Assembly (NCBI GenBank): GCA_018969885.1
Contig: JAGWXN010000085.1
Location: forward strand, 1-11,313
Source: Betaproteobacteria bacterium
GTDB taxonomy: Bacteria; Pseudomonadota; Gammaproteobacteria; Burkholderiales; Burkholderiaceae
Direction: 5' to 3'
DNA: 11,313 nt
Shown here: piece by piece, positions 1 through 4,903 of the stretch
Layout: each line of letters begins with the position of its first letter
Position numbering within the stretch: the stretch's first letter is position 1
Translations under genes and position numbers: made by a program
The notes under the pieces: model-generated
The model's database searches: none
What the model saw: the letters and a program-made list of their open reading frames with translations, nothing else
Told to the model about the DNA's origin: nothing

Positions 1-77
1 GCCATTTTGTCCGAGTCGTACTCGTTCATTTGGCAGCCGAAGGTGCGGATGTGGAGTTTGCGTTTCATCTGTGGCAT
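1..77 (-). CDS. miaB: MiaB, N-terminal fragment (runs off the left edge)
   Basis: tRNA-2-methylthio-N6-dimethylallyladenosine synthase is a radical-SAM enzyme that methylthiolates adenosine 37 of tRNAs reading UNN codons. Only about 25 codons are inside the window. The minus-strand reading from 77 gives [20 protein letters not shown] followed by DSDKMA, open to the edge. The block [14 protein letters not shown] is the near-invariant start of the MiaB N-terminal methylthiotransferase domain. Its Cys is the first ligand of the auxiliary [4Fe-4S] cluster. Two ATGs are possible, 77 and 68. Known MiaB proteins usually begin three to five residues before the KLHI-like strand, which favours 68, and neither has a strong Shine-Dalgarno. 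It is divergent from the dehydrogenase, with about 60 bp between start codons. The identification rests on recalled family sequence, but the motif is very specific. Confidence 0.88.
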   Translation of the reverse strand, partial: MPQMKRKLHIRTFGCQMNEYDSDKM

Positions 78-137
78 TTTACCGGCGGCTTGCGCCCTCG
101 AGGCAAAACACCCCGCCAATTCGCCCGGAGTCGGTCA

Positions 138-1055
138 ATGAAAGAAAAATTTTTGCAGGACAAGGTCGTGCTGGTCACCGGGGCTGGTGGCGGGATTGGC
201 CGGGAGCTCGCACTCGCCCTGGCCGCCGACGGTGCCAAAGTGCTGGTCAATGATCTGGGTTCCAGCGTGGCCGGCGAAGGCCAGGATCGTTCGCGGGCCC
301 AGGCCGTGGTGGACGAGATTCGGGCGGCCGGTGGCGAGGCGAGTGCCAACGGCGATAGCGTGGCCGACTGGGCAGCGGCGCACCGCATGGTTGAACAGGC
401 GCTCGATACCTTTGGGCGGATCGATGCTGTCATCAACAACGCCGGTATTTTGCGTGACCGCTTCTTCCACAATATGAGTGCCGACGAATGGCGGACGGTG
501 ATTGATGTGCATCTGAACGGCACGTTTTATGTTTCGCGCGCAGCCGCTCCCCATTTCAAAGCTCAGCAGTCGGGCGCCTACCTTCATATGACATCCACGT
601 CGGGCCTGATCGGCAACCTCGGCCAGGCCAATTATTCAGCAGCAAAGCTTGGCATCGTTGCGCTGTCCAAGTCGATTGCCCTGGACATGGCGAAGTTCGG
701 CGTGCGATCAAACTGCATCTCGCCGTTTGCCTACAGCCGCATGATCGGATCCATTCCCACCGATACGCCTGAGCAGCAGGCCCGGGTAGAGCGCTTACAG
801 CGCATGCAGACCCACCAGATTGCGCCGCTCGCGGTCTACCTTGCGAGCGAGGCCGCGCGCGAGGTGAGCGGACAGATCTTCGCGGTGCGGGCCAATGAAA
901 TTTTCCTGATCAGCCAGAACCGGCCGATTCGTAGCCTGCATAGCGGTGATGGCTGGACGGCGCAGAGCATCGCCGAGCGCGCCATGCCTGCGCTGCGGGC
1001 GTCTTTTTATCCGCTTGAACGGTCGCCGGACGTGTTCAGCTGGGATCCGGTCTGA
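138..1055 (+). CDS. Short-chain dehydrogenase/reductase (SDR), FabG/17beta-HSD4-like
   Basis: This is an NAD(P)(H)-dependent classical SDR, expected in the cytoplasm and interconverting an alcohol and a ketone. The start at 138 is chosen because GGAG lies 7 nt upstream and the protein (305 aa) then begins just before the first beta strand. The reading frame is open back to the window start, but that upstream part is unlike an SDR. Visible motifs are the cofactor loop TGAGGGIG (residues 14-21), NNAG (100-103), and the catalytic Ser143, Tyr156 and Lys160 (YSAAK). The stretch NNAGILRD and the HLNGTF block resemble the SDR domain of peroxisomal multifunctional enzyme 2/HSD17B4 and related bacterial proteins that oxidise 3-hydroxyacyl-CoA or steroid and terpenoid intermediates. 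It is longer than FabG (about 245 aa), with a roughly 60-residue C-terminal extension typical of that subgroup. The substrate cannot be read from the sequence. Confidence 0.9.
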   Translation: MKEKFLQDKVVLVTGAGGGIGRELALALAADGAKVLVNDLGSSVAGEGQDRSRAQAVVDEIRAAGGEASANGDSVADWAAAHRMVEQALDTFGRIDAVINNAGILRDRFFHNMSADEWRTVIDVHLNGTFYVSRAAAPHFKAQQSGAYLHMTSTSGLIGNLGQANYSAAKLGIVALSKSIALDMAKFGVRSNCISPFAYSRMIGSIPTDTPEQQARVERLQRMQTHQIAPLAVYLASEAAREVSGQIFAVRANEIFLISQNRPIRSLHSGDGWTAQSIAERAMPALRASFYPLERSPDVFSWDPV

Positions 1056-1065
1056 CGGCGGGCAT

Positions 1066-1087
1066 GCCCGGGCGCGGCCGCCCGGGC
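1066..1087. terminator. GC-rich hairpin between convergent genes
   Basis: A perfect 9-bp inverted repeat, GCCCGGGCG (1066-1074) and CGCCCGGGC (1079-1087), has a 4-nt CGGC loop. It lies 11 bp after the dehydrogenase stop and 5 bp past the stop of the convergent small gene, so it could serve both strands. There is no T-run on either side, so intrinsic termination is inferred from position and stem strength only. Confidence 0.6.
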
Positions 1088-1092
1088 GGCGC

Positions 1093-1464
1093 TTACTGAC
1101 AGCGATGCATGACCTGGCTGCCGTTACCGTAGAAATGGCGCAGCCATTTGGTGTCGCTGCCGAAGAAGGCGAGCAGATCTCGTTCGCCGCCCATCATTTG
1201 CGCGCCGACCCAGACAAGAGTGCCATCGCTATCAACCTGATCGCGCTTGACGCGGAATTTTGACCCCCCATCAGGATCACCGCTTCGAAAGAGTTTCTGC
1301 TTCGGGTCGTAGCTCACCCAGTAGCTCTTGCCCTGGTGCTGACAGGTCATGCGCACTTCCTGCGCGGCAGCGCCCATCGGGAAAAGTGCAATCACCACGG
1401 CCGCGAGCAGGCCAGACCGCAATCGGCCCCGCAGGCGATGAGGGGACGCAGCAGGGCGTCGCAT
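1093..1464 (-). CDS. Small exported protein of unknown function
   Basis: A 123-residue protein from the ATG at 1464. I do not recognise its family. The start at 1464 places a classic Sec signal peptide at the N-terminus: basic n-region (RRPAASPHRLRGRLR), hydrophobic core (LLAAVVIALF, about 19-28), and a likely cleavage after AAA at residue 34. The longer frame from 1554 would bury this signal behind 30 residues and is rejected. The mature part is about 89 residues and carries two cysteines, C41 near its start and C122 one residue from the end, well placed for a disulfide. Aromatic residues are frequent in between (SYWVSYD, LVWVG, LAFF, WLRHFY). A periplasmic location is inferred. No strong Shine-Dalgarno is visible. 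It is transcribed away from the sigma-54 activator gene across a shared intergenic region. Confidence 0.65.
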   Translation of the reverse strand: MRRPAASPHRLRGRLRSGLLAAVVIALFPMGAAAQEVRMTCQHQGKSYWVSYDPKQKLFRSGDPDGGSKFRVKRDQVDSDGTLVWVGAQMMGGERDLLAFFGSDTKWLRHFYGNGSQVMHRCQ

Positions 1465-1742
1465 CACGGGCCACCGGTTACTAGGCTGCCATCGACGTGT
1501 GGGCAAGATCCTGTCCCAGTCCAAGGAAAGTTTTGTTGTAAACCGTCGCGCCATTCTAATTCGGAGCGCACGGTGCGCGCGATGACCGCGTCGTTGTTGC
1601 GAAACAGTCTAGGGTTGCCAAAGCGCATAGTGCCCGCCGATTCGCGCCTCCAATGTTCACCGGTTGACCTTTCGTAAGCTCTCGACCCTGCGCATCGCTA
1701 CAGTGCCGCGTCGTACTGCAAACGGACCACTCGCGACAGGCA
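1465..1742. other. Divergent intergenic region, 278 bp
   Basis: It separates the small exported-protein gene (minus) from the sigma-54 activator gene (plus), so it should hold promoters for both. I see no convincing sigma-70 promoter. TTGACC (1664-1669) resembles a -35 box on the plus strand, but no good -10 follows at 16-19 bp. A short palindrome, GCGCAC-G-GTGCGC (1566-1578), is the only clear dyad and could be an operator or chance in GC-rich DNA. No conserved ORF or RNA gene is apparent. Confidence 0.4.
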
Positions 1743-2837
1743 ATGGGATCCCCACCGCTCGACCCTCGCTTTACTCTGCACGGCGATAGCCCGGCCATCC
1801 GGTCGTTACTTAGAACCATCGACCGCGTTGCCGAGTCCGATGCGCCCGTGCTGATCGTGGGGGAGACAGGCACCGGAAAGGAGCTCGTTGCACGCGCGAT
1901 TCATCAGCGCTCGCGCCGCGCGACCGGCCCGCTGGTCGCGGTCAACTGTGGGGCGATCGCTCCGACGCTCATCCAGTCCGAATTGTTCGGCCACGAGCGG
2001 CATGCCTTCACCGGGGCGGGGCAGCGCAGGATCGGCAGCTTTGAGGCGGCGCACGGCGGGGCCCTGTTTCTCGATGAAATCGGTGAGCTCCCGCTCGCGC
2101 TGCAACCGGCGCTGCTGCGCGTGCTGCAAGATCGGCTCGTCACCCGGCTGGGTGCGAGCACTCCGGTCCCAGTCGATTTCCGCCTGCTTGCGGCCACGCA
2201 TGTCAATCTCGAGCAGGCGATCATTGACGGGCGATTCCGCGAGGATCTCTACTACCGGATCAATGTGCTCGTTCTTCAGGTGCCGCCTTTGCGAGACCGG
2301 GGCGAGGACCTGCTGGTGCTCGCGGAGAGCTTCCTCAAACGCTTTGGCGCGGATCGCCAGGGACCGCCCGTCCGAGGTTTCACGCCCGATGCGGTGCTGG
2401 CCATGCAGCGGCATCGCTGGCCGGGCAACGTACGAGAGCTGATGAACTGCGTGCAGCGCGCGGTGGTGCTCACCGATGGAGTCTGGATCGATACCGCTGC
2501 GCTGGGCCTCCAGCGAAGTCAGGCTGTACAGCGCCCGATGAATCTGGCCCAGGCGCGCGAGGCGTTCGAGCGCGAGCTGGTTCGCGAGACTTTGCGCCTG
2601 CATGGTCGACGAATCGCGCCCGCTGCCCGGCAACTGGGCGTTTCACGCGTGACCCTTTACCGGATTGTTGCGCGTCTCAAGCTTGCGGGCGATTTACCCC
2701 CTGAGGAGGCCGCGCGCCTGCTTGAAGCGGGCGTTGGCTCCGATCCGTTGGGTCAGTCCGCCGCTGATCTTTCCTCGGAGCCGACAGGCGGAGCTGCCGA
2801 TGTATCGGATCCGCAGCACGACCGTATCGGGTGCTGA
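1743..2837 (+). CDS. Sigma-54-dependent activator (AAA+ and Fis-type HTH, no sensory domain)
   Basis: A bacterial enhancer-binding protein that would hydrolyse ATP to remodel sigma-54 RNA polymerase at -24/-12 promoters. The AAA+ domain starts almost at once (about residue 10), so no receiver, GAF or PAS domain is present, as in PspF. Motifs in order: Walker A GETGTGKE (40-47), the sigma-54 contact loop HAFTGA (87-92) where GAFTGA is normal, Walker B GGALFLDE (105-112), sensor I region (150-156), FREDLYYRINVL with the arginine fingers (165-176), and sensor II WPGNVREL (226-233). A Fis-type helix-turn-helix lies at about 283-314 (AARQLGVSRVTLYR). About 50 residues of low-complexity tail follow. 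The ATG at 1743 has only a weak AGG 2 nt upstream. It lies directly upstream of, and in line with, a strong sigma-54 promoter for the RTX gene, so the RTX/exporter operon is its likely target. With no N-terminal sensor, control may come from a partner protein or from expression level. Confidence 0.93.
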   Translation: MGSPPLDPRFTLHGDSPAIRSLLRTIDRVAESDAPVLIVGETGTGKELVARAIHQRSRRATGPLVAVNCGAIAPTLIQSELFGHERHAFTGAGQRRIGSFEAAHGGALFLDEIGELPLALQPALLRVLQDRLVTRLGASTPVPVDFRLLAATHVNLEQAIIDGRFREDLYYRINVLVLQVPPLRDRGEDLLVLAESFLKRFGADRQGPPVRGFTPDAVLAMQRHRWPGNVRELMNCVQRAVVLTDGVWIDTAALGLQRSQAVQRPMNLAQAREAFERELVRETLRLHGRRIAPAARQLGVSRVTLYRIVARLKLAGDLPPEEAARLLEAGVGSDPLGQSAADLSSEPTGGAADVSDPQHDRIGC

Positions 2838-2844
2838 ACACCCG
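2802..2844. promoter_or_regulatory. Candidate enhancer (UAS) sites for the sigma-54 activator
   Basis: Nested repeats lie at the end of the activator gene, centred about 95-130 bp upstream of the predicted RTX transcription start, the usual range for enhancer-binding proteins. GTATCGG occurs twice, at 2802-2808 and 2824-2830, exactly 22 bp apart (two helical turns). CAGCAC (2814-2819) and GTGCTG (2831-2836) form a 6-bp inverted repeat with an 11-bp spacer. TCGGGTG (2827-2833) and CACCCGA (2839-2845) form a 7-bp inverted repeat with a 5-nt loop across the stop codon. The last could instead be a weak terminator hairpin of the activator gene, though no T-run follows. The repeats are visible; the binding role is inferred. 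Confidence 0.45.
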
Positions 2845-2885
2845 AGCCTTGCGTGCGGACAAACCGGTCGGCGCGTTCTTCTACG

Positions 2886-2898
2886 AATCAATGCCCTG
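2886..2898 (+). promoter_or_regulatory. Possible IHF site
   Basis: AATCAATGCCCTG matches the IHF consensus WATCAANNNNTTR at every defined position but one (C for the first T of TTR). It lies between the candidate enhancer repeats and the -24 box, where IHF bends DNA at many sigma-54 promoters. At about -39 it is closer to the promoter than most known sites. A single match to a degenerate consensus can arise by chance. Confidence 0.35.
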
Positions 2899-2904
2899 CC
2901 GCGA

Positions 2905-2920
2905 TGGCACAGGACTTGCC
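2905..2920 (+). promoter_or_regulatory. Sigma-54 (-24/-12) promoter of the RTX operon
   Basis: TGGCACAGGACTTGCC carries the -24 element TGGCAC and the -12 element TTGC with GG (2906-2907) and GC (2918-2919) exactly 10 nt apart. This matches the consensus TGGCAC-N5-TTGC(A/T) at every position except the last. Transcription would start near 2931, giving a leader of about 73 nt before the RTX start codon. The site is in the intergenic region directly after a sigma-54 activator gene and points at the RTX gene. Confidence 0.85.
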
Positions 2921-3003
2921 GATGGTTACTTGCCGAACGCATCGAGGGCCTCAGGCTCTGACGATGACCGGCTTTTCTCAAACCAAACGTTTGGAGCAAG
3001 ACC

Positions 3004-4776
3004 ATGGCTTTCGACAAAACCTACATCCTCTCGGCGAGCAACAACATCTGGAAGGATGTGGTGGCTGGCGCGAGCTCGCGTGTCTACGCGGGGGGCGGTA
3101 ATGATTCGATCTACGGCCGCGACGGTGATGATGAGTTGAATGGTGAAGACGGCGCCGATCGGCTGTATGGAGAAATCGGCTACGACACCCTCAACGGTGG
3201 GGCGGGCAACGACACCCTCAGTGGCGGCGAGGATGATGACGTCTTGAATGGCGACGAGGGTGACGACAACCTCGCCGGCGATCAGGGCGATGATTCTCTG
3301 AGCGGTGGCGAAGGTAACGATGTTCTGGCGGGTGGCGATGGCGACGATGTGATGAGTGGCGGCGACGATGACGACACGCTCACGGGTGGGACCGGCGCGG
3401 ATCAGCTTGCGGGCGACGCCGGCGCGGACCGGCTATCAGGCGGTGGGGGCGCGGATACCGCCTCGGGGGGCGCCGGTGAAGACACGCTCAACGGCGACGC
3501 CGGTGACGATGTGTTGAACGGGGGCGGCGACGATGACACCCTCAATGGCGGCGCGGGCAATGACACCCTTCGCGGCGATGACGGCAGTGACAGTCTGAAC
3601 GGTGGCGACGGCGCGGATATGCTGGCTGGCGGTACCGGCAGTGACACGCTGCTCGGCTCAACGGGCGATGACCAGCTCGAGGGTGGAGATGGGGGTGACA
3701 GCCTGGATGGTGGTGACGGAAACGACACCCTGATGGGCGGCAATGACAATGACGTCATGTATGGCGGTGCCGGTGACGATCTCCAGGATGGAGGCAAAGG
3801 CAATGATCTGGTGATCGACAACGGCGGCTATGACACGCTGTCGGGCGGCTCCGGGAACGACACGGTGCGCGGCGGTGATGATGACGACATGCTCTACGGT
3901 GACGATGGCAACGATCGTCTGTGGGGCGAGAACGGTAACGACACCGCGGATGGCGGCACGGGCAACGACGTGCTGCAGGGGGGAGCCGGCAACGACATGC
4001 TGATGGGCGCCGATGGTGACGACACGCTGGTCGGTGGCGAAGGTGCTGATGATCTCGACGGTGGCGACAACGACGATTCGCTGCGTGGCGATGGCGGCAA
4101 CGACTCGCTCATGGGCGGGCTCGGTGACGATACCGCCGACGGTGGTTCGGGTAATGATTCGGTTGCCGGCGGGGAAGGCAACGACATGCTGATGGGCGGA
4201 TTGGGGCGAGACCGGCTCTACGGCGGAACCGAGGACGACACCCTGTATGGCGGCGCGCAGGACGACATGCTGTCCGGCGGAGACCAGCAGGATGAGCTCT
4301 ACGGCGAGTCAGGCAAGGACACCCTCTGCGGCGGACTTGGCAATGACATGCTCGATGGCGGCAGCGACAACGACACGCTGACTGGCGGCGACCAGGACGA
4401 CACGATGACCGGCGGGCTCGGCGCAGACAAGTTCGTCTTCACCGTGAGCACCGGGCAGGGTGACGGAATGACCAGCTGGCTTGACTCGCTGGAACTCTCG
4501 AGCACGGATGAGATCCTGGATCCGGAGTCGATCGACGTACTGCGCTTTGAGGTCGAAGATCCCGAAATCGATACCGTGGCCGAGTTGGATGCCTACGTCT
4601 TTGTGATTGACGATGGCACGGACGTCACGATCTTTTTCAATCGGGATGGTGACGACAGCTGGACCGGTGACGCCGAGGACGCCATCATCCTGCGAGGCAC
4701 TGGAATTGCCCCAGGTTCAGAAGGCATCTCGTCGCTCACCGAGCTTCTGAGTTCCATCAATATCGAAGTTGTCTGA
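3004..4776 (+). CDS. RTX calcium-binding protein, type I secretion substrate
   Basis: A 590-residue, very acidic protein. The start has GGAG (2993-2996) 7 nt upstream. Residues 1-29 are a short leader with no Sec signal, ending AGASSRVYA. Residues 30-470 are 49 consecutive RTX nonapeptides of the type GGxGxDxLx, for example GAGNDTLSG, in unbroken 9-residue register, then a partial copy (GLGADKFVF). Such repeats fold into a beta-roll on binding extracellular calcium. Residues 480-590 form the C-terminal secretion region: acidic, with a hydrophobic end (SINIEVV) and no cysteine. No enzyme, toxin or adhesin domain is present, and no HlyC-type acyltransferase lies nearby, so a pore-forming toxin is unlikely. 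A structural surface, matrix or S-layer-like role is possible but unproven. The genes for an ABC exporter and fusion protein follow directly. One cysteine (C442) is present, unusual for RTX proteins. Homologues would be annotated as calcium-binding or hemolysin-type proteins. Confidence 0.93.
   Translation: MAFDKTYILSASNNIWKDVVAGASSRVYAGGGNDSIYGRDGDDELNGEDGADRLYGEIGYDTLNGGAGNDTLSGGEDDDVLNGDEGDDNLAGDQGDDSLSGGEGNDVLAGGDGDDVMSGGDDDDTLTGGTGADQLAGDAGADRLSGGGGADTASGGAGEDTLNGDAGDDVLNGGGDDDTLNGGAGNDTLRGDDGSDSLNGGDGADMLAGGTGSDTLLGSTGDDQLEGGDGGDSLDGGDGNDTLMGGNDNDVMYGGAGDDLQDGGKGNDLVIDNGGYDTLSGGSGNDTVRGGDDDDMLYGDDGNDRLWGENGNDTADGGTGNDVLQGGAGNDMLMGADGDDTLVGGEGADDLDGGDNDDSLRGDGGNDSLMGGLGDDTADGGSGNDSVAGGEGNDMLMGGLGRDRLYGGTEDDTLYGGAQDDMLSGGDQQDELYGESGKDTLCGGLGNDMLDGGSDNDTLTGGDQDDTMTGGLGADKFVFTVSTGQGDGMTSWLDSLELSSTDEILDPESIDVLRFEVEDPEIDTVAELDAYVFVIDDGTDVTIFFNRDGDDSWTGDAEDAIILRGTGIAPGSEGISSLTELLSSINIEVV
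3091..4413 (+). repeat. Array of 49 RTX nonapeptide repeats (27-bp units)
   Basis: Coding tandem array with a 27-bp period and no insertion or deletion out of register over 1.3 kb. Units 26-27 (3766-3819; GAGDDLQDG and GKGNDLVID) depart from the consensus and divide the array into 25 and 22 regular units. An identical 22-bp stretch occurs at 3988-4009 and 4177-4198, exactly 189 bp (7 units) apart, with similar protein sequence around it (units 32-34 and 39-41), suggesting a block duplication. Confidence 0.9.
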
Positions 4777-4868
4777 GTCTCTACGCTAGCGATCCGGCGG
4801 TTTGGTCGGCCCGCACCGCAACGTCCGTAGCGGTGGGGGTCGACCCATCGTCGGGGTAGCCGGCCCCA
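4777..4868. other. Structured intergenic spacer between RTX and exporter genes
   Basis: The RTX stop is followed by a series of dyads: CGCTAGCG (4784-4791), CACCGC/GCGGTG (4814-4819 and 4830-4835, 10-nt loop), and the 10-bp palindrome GGGTCGACCC (4837-4846). None has a T-run, so a full intrinsic terminator is not evident. In other RTX operons, partial termination or RNA processing between the substrate gene and its exporter keeps exporter levels low. These dyads could do the same here, but this is inference. Confidence 0.35.
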
Positions 4869-4903
4869 GGTTCGGCGTCCACTTCCTAGGGGGTCGCCGA
4901 ACC
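4869..4903 (+). promoter_or_regulatory. Hairpin abutting the exporter start codon, ribosome-binding site in loop
   Basis: GGTTCGGCG (4869-4877) and CGCCGAACC (4895-4903) form a perfect 9-bp inverted repeat with a 17-nt loop. The right arm ends at the base before the ATG at 4904. The loop holds the Shine-Dalgarno AGGGGG (4888-4893). A competing pairing is visible: CCCCAGG (4864-4870) with CCTAGGGG (4885-4892, one bulged A), which would sequester the same Shine-Dalgarno. The two folds exclude each other because they share bases 4869-4870. A translational control element is inferred, not shown. Confidence 0.5.

Noticed and set aside
30..137. Longer TTG start for the dehydrogenase, adding 36 residues
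   Set aside because: The added segment is unlike SDR N-termini and overlaps the divergent miaB start; the ATG at 138 has a good Shine-Dalgarno and the expected domain boundary.
1503..1517. Sigma-54-like element on the minus strand (GG-N10-GC with TTGC) upstream of the small exported-protein gene
   Set aside because: Only the GG and TTGC match; the rest of the -24 box is wrong (GGGACA for TGGCAC), and matches this weak occur by chance. Worth recalling only if the small gene proves to be co-regulated.
1806..2633. 275-residue ORF opposite the sigma-54 activator gene
   Set aside because: It is the complement of a gene with intact AAA+ motifs; the translation has no recognisable domain.
3091..4413. 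Regularly spaced 27-bp repeats, considered as a CRISPR array
   Set aside because: The period is all coding, with no unique spacers and no cas genes; it is the RTX nonapeptide array.
3402..4505. Several antisense ORFs of 68-139 residues across the RTX array
   Set aside because: They are Ser/Pro-rich translations of the complement of the GGxGxD codons; open frames are a by-product of the 27-bp repeats.
4802..4903. TTG start for the ABC exporter, adding 34 residues
   Set aside because: The extra segment is Gly/Arg-rich with no family likeness and covers the structured intergenic spacer; the ATG at 4904 has AGGGGG upstream.
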